Shown here in pieces: positions 58,186 to 64,000 of a DNA stretch of 64,000 nucleotides (positions are counted from its first letter, which is position 1; the number at the start of each line of letters is the position of its first letter). The notes beneath the pieces are model-generated. The model did no database searches and was not told the origin of the DNA. It saw nothing but the letters and a program-made list of their open reading frames with translations. This stretch comes from a virus. The DNA lies in the IMG/VR virus record IMGVR_UViG_3300023296_000639, positions 62,001 through 126,000 of that record. One strand, written 5' to 3'. Made by a program: the position numbers and the translations under genes.

Positions 58186-58884
58186 ATGAAGAAAATTATA
58201 GAAATACGCTCCGCAGAAGGTGGGGCAGATAGCCAAATGTTTGTTGGCGATTTAGCCAACGCATACCAGAAATATTTCAATCGTGTAGGTTGAAGTAATC
58301 GCATCGTTCGGGAAAGACCCAGTGATGCGGGGTACTACGAAATTGCCATTGAAGTTGAAGGCAAAAATCTCCAAAAATTAGAAAATGAAACAGGTGGACA
58401 TCGTATTCAACGAGTTCCACCAACGGAAAAGCGTGGGCGGGTTCATACCTCTACGGTAACTGTTGCTGTTCTTGATACTAATGTTAAAACTGATTCGAAG
58501 TATGATTTACTTGACGAACAACATTTCTACGTTGAGTGGTTTAGTGGAACTGGGGCTGGTGGTCAACATAGAAATAAAACTCAAAATAGTTGCAGACTAT
58601 ATCATTTGCCTACAGGATTGGTTGAAAGCCGACAAGGTAGGAAGCGTGATAATAACTTAAAGGATGCCAAGTCAGCATTACTCGAAATATTAAAGAATGC
58701 GAAAAATGGACAAATACAATCCACCAATTCATCTATTAGAAAATCGCAGTTAGGTGCTGGGTGTAGGGGGGATAAAACATTTACTATTAGATTTCAAGAT
58801 GATCAAGCCATTTGTCATGCCAATGGAAAAACAACTACATCCAAAAAGTATATGAAAGGGTTTATGGATGAGTTGTGGTCATAA
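58186..58884 (+). CDS. RF1-type peptide chain release factor with in-frame UGA codon 36
   Basis: 232 codons. GGGGAG upstream. After IEIRSAEGGADSQMF and ANAYQKYFNRVG comes UGA (58291-58293), then the same frame continues SNRIVRERPSDAGYYEIAIE, GGHRIQRVPPTEKRGRVHTS and GTGAGGQHRNKT, with GGQ (125-127) for peptide release. The PPT at 78-80 is the P-x-T stop-codon motif of RF1, which reads UAA and UAG. The UGA falls where E. coli RF1 has Trp (AEARRW). The rest is intact. Domain 1 is missing, as in short RF-like proteins. Expression would need UGA read-through, most likely as Trp. This may be regulation, a nonsense mutation or an error. Confidence 0.8.
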
Positions 58885-58889
58885 ATATA

Positions 58890-58919
58890 TTGAGTTGTCA
58901 CGCACAAAAATGGTATAAT
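58890..58919 (+). promoter_or_regulatory. Sigma70-like promoter
   Basis: TTGAGT (58890-58895), 18-bp spacer, TATAAT (58914-58919), upstream of the 58947 gene. Confidence 0.55.
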
Positions 58920-58946
58920 ATATAATAATAGTAAAAGGAAAAAAAT

Positions 58947-59399
58947 ATGATCAAAGCGACACCATTACTTAAAAACAAACTATGGGTATTAGAACAAGAC
59001 GGTCAAAAAATCGGTGCACTACAACTTTCTGAAGATGGATATACAGTCATTCGTGAAGAAAAGAAAGAAAAGTTCTTTACGCCCGAAGAGTTGGCACAGC
59101 ATTATGCTATCACATACGAAAAAGCAAGACCAAAAAGTAAGAAGCAAAAAGTCCTGTATGATTTTCCAACAAACACAACACCGCATAACGAACTATATGA
59201 TGTGCAGCACAGTGTTCCTATCTTTACAAAAGGTGAAAAGTCAAAGTCATTTTATTGTGCTGGTTATTTCATTGTTAACAGTATTGGTAACGTTTGGGAA
59301 AAGATTCATTGCCCAAAGCTATTGATAGTTCAGCGTTATCCCCACTTGGGTCCATTTAAGACCAAGGAAGAAATGAATGCAGCCTACAAAAATATCTAA
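58947..59399 (+). CDS. Conserved phage protein, unknown
   Basis: 150 residues. DFPTNTTPHNELYDVQH, KSKSFYCAGYFIVN and CPKLLIVQRYPHLGPFKT are blocks known from other T4-like marine phages but without function. Cys/Tyr-rich C-terminus. Overlaps the next gene by 23 nt. Confidence 0.6.
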   Translation: MIKATPLLKNKLWVLEQDGQKIGALQLSEDGYTVIREEKKEKFFTPEELAQHYAITYEKARPKSKKQKVLYDFPTNTTPHNELYDVQHSVPIFTKGEKSKSFYCAGYFIVNSIGNVWEKIHCPKLLIVQRYPHLGPFKTKEEMNAAYKNI

Positions 59400-59565
59400 G
59401 AAAATATTTATCGAAGGATTAAGCGGAACGTTCGAAAAGAAATGCAGCAACTGTAAATGGGAATACCCCATGGGAAAATACGAAACTGGATGTAATCGCA
59501 AAAACAAATATAAAAATCATTGTAGTGTATCAGCACCAAATGCTTGGAAATGGAACGGAAAATGA
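59377..59565 (+). CDS. Small Cys-rich protein
   Basis: 62 residues. CSNCKWEYPMGKYETGC (C-x2-C ... C) plus a later Cys can bind zinc. Basic. Unknown. Confidence 0.5.
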   Translation: MQPTKISKKIFIEGLSGTFEKKCSNCKWEYPMGKYETGCNRKNKYKNHCSVSAPNAWKWNGK

Positions 59566-59789
59566 ATAAACCTAACCTTATAAATATTGATAGAATCAAA
59601 AAGAAAATCCGTAACCTTAATAAACCAAATATGACACTAACCGCCGCCGAACTAAAAGCAGTGGATGCTGATATTGACCAGTTAATGCAATATACCATCG
59701 AACTACAAACAAAGGTTATCGATTTGCAAAATAGTAAGCAAAATGTGTCACAGATTGAAATTGGTGGCGGAGACTTCTTCGGAAAATAA
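59562..59789 (+). CDS. Small helical protein, unknown
   Basis: 75 residues from ATG 59562. Basic helix then acidic helical C-terminus with IEIGGGDFFGK. Unknown; next gene has a late box. Confidence 0.5.
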   Translation: MNKPNLINIDRIKKKIRNLNKPNMTLTAAELKAVDADIDQLMQYTIELQTKVIDLQNSKQNVSQIEIGGGDFFGK

Positions 59790-59798
59790 TTTTTCTAG

Positions 59799-59806
59799 GA
59801 TAAATA
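59799..59806 (+). promoter_or_regulatory. T4-type late promoter box
   Basis: GATAAATA upstream of the 59837 gene, which has TAGGA ahead of its start. Confidence 0.6.
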
Positions 59807-59836
59807 CATTATATATGTATATTACTAGGAATTTTA

Positions 59837-60130
59837 ATGGCACGACCTAAACCAAAAGTCCTTTCCGAGATTGCGGATAAGGAAGAATACAAAGTTGATC
59901 AAGTTCTCAGAAGCGAGGCTATCTGGGCTATTTTGTATCAAGGCAACCTGATCAATCTAAAATCATCTTCAATGACCAAGAATGGTCTTATCCACAAGTA
60001 TAAGAAAGTAAGTTTTTCTAACAGTGGACACGCTATTAATCTAGCCAAAAAATTAAACAAACAATTCAAATCAACTGAGTTTACAGTGGTTAAACTCACT
60101 GCTGGCGAAACAGTATATGACGAAGGATGA
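59837..60130 (+). CDS. Small conserved phage protein, unknown
   Basis: 97 residues, late box and AGGA upstream. MARPKPKVLSEIADKEEYK, LRSEAIWAILYQGN-type start is common among T4-like marine phages. Basic, alpha/beta. Overlaps the next gene by 14 nt. Unknown. Confidence 0.6.
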   Translation: MARPKPKVLSEIADKEEYKVDQVLRSEAIWAILYQGNLINLKSSSMTKNGLIHKYKKVSFSNSGHAINLAKKLNKQFKSTEFTVVKLTAGETVYDEG

Positions 60131-60473
60131 ATACAATAATGTATTTAAAGCCGCTTTGTCAGAAAACGGAAGCCAAGTCGATCCACACGATATATGGTTG
60201 AATCCACGCCGTGGACTAAGATTAACCCACTTTGGTTTTCACACTCTCAGAAATGACATAGGATTAGACCCAACATTCTTTGTTTTGGACGACGATTGGA
60301 GTCAAAACAAAATGATGCTCTCATTGGAAAAATATATGCCGAGTCCATACTTCTTGTTATCTTCATATCAAGAGGTAGCTATCTTTTCCGGTAAAGTTGC
60401 AATGTCAATCGGATTAATCGGGTCGGTTGAACAATACACAAAAAATATTGAAAATCATAAAAATAACCATTGA
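60117..60473 (+). CDS. Small late protein, unknown
   Basis: 118 residues, overlapping the previous gene. GLRLTHFGFHTLRNDIG and an alpha/beta pattern; no motif recognised. Confidence 0.55.
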   Translation: MTKDEYNNVFKAALSENGSQVDPHDIWLNPRRGLRLTHFGFHTLRNDIGLDPTFFVLDDDWSQNKMMLSLEKYMPSPYFLLSSYQEVAIFSGKVAMSIGLIGSVEQYTKNIENHKNNH

Positions 60474-60497
60474 CTATATCCTATAAGTAGGTATAAT
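60470..60497 (+). promoter_or_regulatory. Sigma70-like promoter
   Basis: TTGACT (60470-60475), 16-bp spacer, TATAAT (60492-60497), upstream of the 60534 gene with GAGG. Confidence 0.65.
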
Positions 60498-60533
60498 CCT
60501 CTTAGAGTTAATCAACAGAGAGGAAATGCCCAA

Positions 60534-60860
60534 ATGAGTTTTGCCCCAAATTCCACTTACTTTGATATCGGCGATGGTTCAATCCTTGGCTATTTCATTG
60601 AAAAAGAAACAGGCAATCTTTTTGAGTTCTCTGAGAATCCTGACTTGGTTATGTTCCCGCTGGCACACGGCGGGCGCAACACTGATTATCCTCACATGGT
60701 ATGGGTTACCACGCCAGTTGAAGGTATTGACTGTGGATATCGCCAAGCCAAAGTTCTAAACACTGTTATTCACATTGTCACCGACGAACGAGCCGATGGT
60801 TCCGCAGTTGTTGAACGATGGGAAATAAAAAAATTGACGAAATACGAAAAAACCACTTGA
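60534..60860 (+). CDS. Small early protein, unknown
   Basis: 108 residues, GAGGAAAT upstream. Beta-rich (FEFSENPDLVMFPLAHGG, VIHIVTDERADGSAVVERWE). Single gene between two promoters. Unknown. Confidence 0.55.
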   Translation: MSFAPNSTYFDIGDGSILGYFIEKETGNLFEFSENPDLVMFPLAHGGRNTDYPHMVWVTTPVEGIDCGYRQAKVLNTVIHIVTDERADGSAVVERWEIKKLTKYEKTT

Positions 60861-60885
60861 CTTAACCGAACGTTTCGGCTATAGT
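60857..60885 (+). promoter_or_regulatory. Sigma70-like promoter
   Basis: TTGACT (60857-60862), 17-bp spacer, TATAGT (60880-60885); drives the MoxR gene at 60938. Confidence 0.75.
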
Positions 60886-60937
60886 CTGATTATTGAAACA
60901 CAGCAAATCAAACCAAACCTACACAGGAGTATATTAA

Positions 60938-62074
60938 ATGTCCGCTGTTGAAGCACGAAGTGTTACCCTCGCTCAAGCCGAGCGTCTTGTTAAAAAAGCT
61001 TTCACGTCTAAGCGTCGTGGTAAAGCTGCACCAAAAGTCCCTATGCTTTGGGGTCAGCCCGGTGTTGGTAAATCCGAACTTATTGAAGGTATCGCCGCAA
61101 GCGGTGCGCTTGGTAACTGCAAAGTTATCGACATTCGCCTTCCACTGATGGAGCCTACCGATATTCGTGGTATTCCATACTTCCACCCAACTGAACAGAC
61201 AATGAAATGGGCACCTTCTGAAGAATTCCCTTCTGAAGAAACAGCCGCCGAATACGATCACATGATCTTGTTCTTGGACGAACTTTCCGCTGCCCCGCAG
61301 TCAGTTCAAGCCGCAGCATATCAGCTGATGTTGAACCGCCGTGTTGGTACATACGTCTTGCCTGATAACGTGTTCGTGGTCGCCGCTGGTAACCGTGAAG
61401 GCGATGGTTCAGTGTCCTACAAGATGCCACAGGCACTACGTAACCGTATGATGCACTTCGAAATCCGAGTTGACTTTAACTCTTGGTTCGATTGGGCGAT
61501 TGATGCGGGCATCAATGCCGAGGTTCTGGCTTACCTGTCCAATGCAAAAGGTGACTTGAACAAGTTCAACGCCCGTTCAGCAGAACGTGCATATGCAACC
61601 CCACGGTCTTGGACCTTCGTTTCCGACATTATGGAAGACGCTGGCGAGAGTTCTGAAGGTGACCTGATGGAACTTGTTGCGGGAACAGTTGGCGAAGGTA
61701 CGGCACAATCGTTCATCGCTTACCGTGCAATCGGTAAAGACTTGCCAACACCAGCAGATATCCTGTCTGGTAAAGCCACCGAACTCAAGAATAAAGAAGC
61801 GTCAGCTGCTTACTTCCTGATGTTCAACCTTTGCGAAGAACTTCGGGGTGTGTCTGAAGACAAATCAGTTAAAGCCAAAAAGTTCCACGAAATGGTAAAC
61901 AACGGTCTGGTGTTTATGATGAAGAACTTCACCAAGGATATGACCGTGATGGGTGCACGAACAATGTTGTTCACCTACAAACTCCCAATCAGCCCTGCCG
62001 TGTTGGACTGCTTTGACGAGTTGTATGAAAAGTTGGGCAAGTCAGTCGCCAAGGCGATGCGTCTGGAAAAGTAA
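60938..62074 (+). CDS. MoxR-type AAA+ ATPase
   Basis: 378 residues, AGGAG upstream. Walker A GQPGVGKS (39-46), Walker B ILFLDELSAAP (about 109-119) and DIRGIPYFHP, RRVGTYVLPDN, VVAAGNREGDGSV as in MoxR/RavA proteins. These hexameric ATPases usually act with VWA-domain partners on chaperone or maturation tasks; no VWA gene lies within the window, the 3' side being cut at 64 kb. T4-like marine phages often carry related 'CobS'-like ATPases. Terminator follows. Confidence 0.85.
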   Translation: MSAVEARSVTLAQAERLVKKAFTSKRRGKAAPKVPMLWGQPGVGKSELIEGIAASGALGNCKVIDIRLPLMEPTDIRGIPYFHPTEQTMKWAPSEEFPSEETAAEYDHMILFLDELSAAPQSVQAAAYQLMLNRRVGTYVLPDNVFVVAAGNREGDGSVSYKMPQALRNRMMHFEIRVDFNSWFDWAIDAGINAEVLAYLSNAKGDLNKFNARSAERAYATPRSWTFVSDIMEDAGESSEGDLMELVAGTVGEGTAQSFIAYRAIGKDLPTPADILSGKATELKNKEASAAYFLMFNLCEELRGVSEDKSVKAKKFHEMVNNGLVFMMKNFTKDMTVMGARTMLFTYKLPISPAVLDCFDELYEKLGKSVAKAMRLEK

Positions 62075-62090
62075 TCAACAGCGACAAACT

Positions 62091-62120
62091 GGGGCGGGGG
62101 AAATCCCCCCGTCACTTTTT
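62091..62120 (+). terminator. Intrinsic terminator
   Basis: GC-rich hairpin GCGGGGG-AAAT-CCCCCCG with a T-run, between the MoxR gene and the small genes that follow. Confidence 0.75.
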
Positions 62121-62137
62121 CAAATGGAACCTTGACA

Positions 62138-62254
62138 ATGAATGATAAACCTCTTAATATAAACGAACTGATTAATGGCTACGGTTTTATCGAACTTGAT
62201 ACCGATAGCTTTTGGAATACAACCGAAGAGGATGAAGACTATGAGCAAGACTAA
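62138..62254 (+). CDS. Small acidic protein
   Basis: 38 residues from ATG 62138; GGA upstream. Acidic (DTDSFWNTTEEDEDYEQD at the end). It overlaps the start of the next gene by 14 nt. A TTGACA (62132) ends just before its ATG, with no good -10. Unknown. Confidence 0.5.
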   Translation: MNDKPLNINELINGYGFIELDTDSFWNTTEEDEDYEQD

Positions 62255-62846
62255 ATCAACCGAAGAAGTTGCCGATGATATCCGCAACAAAGTCAAAGAT
62301 CACGTGACGCAAGCAACGCAATCAAATGACGAAGACGAGCGTGAGCCTCGTTTCAAAATCGCAATCACGGTATTAAATCCAGAAATGCTTCAAGAAGGTG
62401 CCGAAACGGAAATGACCCAAACCGCACCAGACGAAGAAGGTGTCAAAAGTCTTTTACAGTCACTGAATAGTTATCGTGCCCGTGGTATTGATATTGAAAC
62501 CGATATCGAAGATATGGAAGGCAATAAGTTTGAGCCTTGGGATTTTGGAATGCCAAAGCCAAGTGCATATCAGCGCCGTATCGCCAAAGCAATCGGCAAA
62601 GCAATGGATAACCCAAGCCGTGATACATTCGAAACCCTATGCGAGATTATGGCTTCTAAGCAGTGGCAGACGTGGGATATCATCGAGTCGCTAGACGAAG
62701 TGTTTGGTGAATGGAATGCCGATACTGGCACAATGGATAAGGCCGTTTATGATTTCAGCGACGAGAAAGTTGAAACGGCAATGACCAAAGACAAACTTTC
62801 CAAAGAAGAGTTCTTGGAAGGTCTTTCGCAGAAGGTGAACAACTAA
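62241..62846 (+). CDS. Acidic protein, unknown
   Basis: 201 residues from ATG 62241, GAGG upstream; an upstream in-frame ATG at 62175 lies inside the small gene. Acidic and helical with repeated EEV/EED stretches. It follows the MoxR gene, so a partner is possible but no VWA motif is seen. TAATG coupling to the next gene. Unknown. Confidence 0.55.
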   Translation: MSKTKSTEEVADDIRNKVKDHVTQATQSNDEDEREPRFKIAITVLNPEMLQEGAETEMTQTAPDEEGVKSLLQSLNSYRARGIDIETDIEDMEGNKFEPWDFGMPKPSAYQRRIAKAIGKAMDNPSRDTFETLCEIMASKQWQTWDIIESLDEVFGEWNADTGTMDKAVYDFSDEKVETAMTKDKLSKEEFLEGLSQKVNN

Positions 62847-63043
62847 TGGCAAGTTCTATTATGTTACATTGGCAAGAACGACTTGACCGTGATTTGGTTG
62901 GTCGTGCTGAAGAGATTATGAACGATCTTGAACACGGCGTCATTGATGAAGACGAAGCATATGAAGAACTTATGTGCAACGAACTCACATGTGACGAAGC
63001 CGAAGACGCCGTTAATCAAGCTGTTTCTTGGAGGGATTCCTGA
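62846..63043 (+). CDS. Small acidic protein, unknown
   Basis: 65 residues, start overlapping the previous stop. Acidic helix EEIMNDLEHGVIDEDEAYEE then CNELTCDEAEDAV. Unknown. Confidence 0.5.
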   Translation: MASSIMLHWQERLDRDLVGRAEEIMNDLEHGVIDEDEAYEELMCNELTCDEAEDAVNQAVSWRDS

Positions 63044-63363
63044 TGCGAGAGAATCGTCGTAAAGTAACAATCCGTGAAGATGCCACTGGCATTTACTTTA
63101 ACGCCATGGGAGTTACGTGGCGTCCTGATCCTTGGTTCAAAAAGGATAGTGCATTTTGCAATGAAGCAAGAGAGTTTCGGAAAAGCCATGGCGGTATAGT
63201 CGAAGGGTCATATACCCCTGACTATCCAAATACGGGCGACAAAATCTTTGCTGAACCCGATCCAGCCAAAGGCTCTTCGATGGTCGAAGTTCCAATATTG
63301 ATCAATGGTGATGAAGGTTATAGCACCAATAACTGGTCAGATGAAACACTAAAGGATATTTGA
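63043..63363 (+). CDS. Small protein, unknown
   Basis: 106 residues from ATG 63043, GGAGGGATT upstream. Basic N-terminus (RENRRKVTIREDATGIYF) and acidic C-terminus. Unknown. Confidence 0.5.
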   Translation: MRENRRKVTIREDATGIYFNAMGVTWRPDPWFKKDSAFCNEAREFRKSHGGIVEGSYTPDYPNTGDKIFAEPDPAKGSSMVEVPILINGDEGYSTNNWSDETLKDI

Positions 63364-63365
63364 AT

Positions 63366-63635
63366 ATGTTGATGCCGTATGAAGAGTTTGTCCAGTTGAT
63401 GGTGGACCGTGGCTTTGGCTACTCGTTTACCGATCACGATGGTAAACTACAGCTTGAGTTGGAATACCTGATGGTGTTGGCGCACGAAGATCACTACGAG
63501 TTATTCGTAACCCAAACCGCTGGTGACACCTATCTCATTAAAAAGTTGACGCAATCACTGAACGATATTGACGGTGTTGTAATTAACCAAACCCCTGCGG
63601 AACCTTTCACTCTTGAAGACGAATGGACTTTATGA
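63366..63635 (+). CDS. Small protein, unknown
   Basis: 89 residues from ATG 63366. Beta/alpha with FGYSFTDHDGKLQLELEYLM and an acidic C-terminus. TGATG coupling to the next gene. Unknown. Confidence 0.5.
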   Translation: MLMPYEEFVQLMVDRGFGYSFTDHDGKLQLELEYLMVLAHEDHYELFVTQTAGDTYLIKKLTQSLNDIDGVVINQTPAEPFTLEDEWTL

Positions 63636-63999
63636 TGGACTTATCACTTTTTGACGTTTACCTGATTATGCAAGCCGATACTTTCAATGAGGGTATCACT
63701 GTATTATTGGTAATATTTGCCGCAGGAACGGTTGGTTCATTAATGCTTATGGGATTAGCGTCGTTCGATACAGATAATCCAGTTAAAAACCCGTGGGGTA
63801 CGCGACCAGCGTGGTTGATTGCAGTGGGGGTTTTCATTCTATTGAATATTACCTTCCCATCAACCAAAACATCCAGATTTCCAAAGACCTTGCCAATAAC
63901 GAGAACGTGCAAGAAATCGGCGGACTTGCTAACGACGCCCTTAAAAAGCTTCTGAAAGAATACATTGAAGAAGATAAATCAAACGAAGGAAACAAATAA
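63632..63999 (+). pseudogene. Two-helix membrane protein, frameshifted near its 3' end
   Basis: Start ATG 63632. First frame: membrane segments GITVLLVIFAAGTVGSLMLM and AWLIAVGVFILLNIT, then FPSTK followed by unrelated residues to 63955. The other frame continues NIQISKDLANNENVQEIGGL then ANDALKKLLKEYIEEDKSNE to a stop at 63997-63999, a typical charged end. The two join if one A is added at the AAAA run of ACCAAAACATCC near 63870. The gene family seems to have a membrane anchor plus a soluble helix. Assembly error is possible. Confidence 0.55.
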
Positions 64000-64000
64000 T

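Noticed and set aside
58186-58300. RF2-type +1 programmed frameshift in the release factor gene
   Set aside because: The frame before and after the UGA is the same, so no frameshift is needed, and the PPT motif is RF1-like, not RF2-like.
1-64000. CRISPR array, insertion sequence, or attachment site
   Set aside because: No repeat-spacer array, transposase or integrase was seen; repeats found are promoter duplications.

Overview
The window is a piece of a large, AT-rich tailed-phage genome of the T4-like (myovirus) type, probably marine. Three things point there. First, it carries T4-type replication genes: clamp loader large subunit (gp44-like), sliding clamp (gp45-like), family B DNA polymerase (gp43-like), a FEN/RNase H-type exonuclease and a DsbA-like dsDNA-binding protein. 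Second, it has nucleotide-metabolism genes (thymidylate synthase, DHFR, dCMP deaminase, MazG, a HAD deoxyribonucleotidase) and a lysis cassette (T4-type lysozyme, holin, overlapping spanins). Third, it has two promoter classes on both strands: sigma70-like TTGACA/TATAAT (early type) and [CGT]ATAAATA boxes matching the T4 late promoter TATAAATA. The host is not named by the sequence; an alphaproteobacterial-type flagellin and a TctA/TctC pair hint at an alphaproteobacterium (inference).

Layout. 1-5.5 kb: truncated HExxH metallopeptidase, a large 'WCT' protein, MazG, many small genes, a mini protein resembling a C-family polymerase motif, and a GroES-like co-chaperonin. 5.5-10 kb: clamp loader and small early genes. 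10.1-11.5 kb (minus): PhoH and a methyltransferase. 11.5-17.4 kb: late operon of sulfotransferase, TctA and TctC, then structural-type unknowns, lysozyme, holin and spanins. 17.4-26 kb: DnaJ, ClpA, ClpP, DHFR, HNH nuclease, and a thymidylate synthase interrupted in frame by a mobile-nuclease-like insert. 26-36.7 kb: structural and putative internal-head proteins, including a 1131-residue multidomain protein. 36.7-38 kb (minus): a frameshifted flagellin. 38-43.6 kb: the DNA polymerase locus, broken into two genes and further interrupted by a group I intron in motif B and a naturally split intein in motif C, with a homing-endonuclease scar between the intein halves. 43.6-49.6 kb: sliding clamp, a nucleotidyltransferase/cupin fusion, GDP-mannose dehydratase, and a decayed FecR-like gene (minus). 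49.6-57 kb: small early genes, a second 'WCT' paralogue, a frameshifted acyl-carrier-like gene, dCMP deaminase and an SGNH hydrolase. 57-64 kb: exonuclease, an RF1-type release factor with an in-frame UGA at a tryptophan position, small genes, and a MoxR ATPase operon.

Themes. (1) The polymerase locus collects self-splicing elements exactly in catalytic motifs B and C. (2) Several genes have their AUG only 4-7 nt after a promoter -10 or late box, which predicts leaderless mRNAs; the clearest case is an 18-bp palindrome at 11516-11533 that holds two late boxes and two start codons. (3) A group of proteins shares short N-termini ending in L-x-E, the signature of T4 prohead-protease capsid-targeting peptides, suggesting packaged or ejected proteins. 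(4) Host-takeover functions are many: a complete ClpA/ClpP plus DnaJ set, a GroES-like protein, nucleotide-sugar enzymes and a transporter.

Caution: at least four genes (flagellin, FecR-like, acyl-carrier-like, last membrane protein) carry small frameshifts, three of them at or beside short homopolymers. Some may be assembly errors rather than biology.
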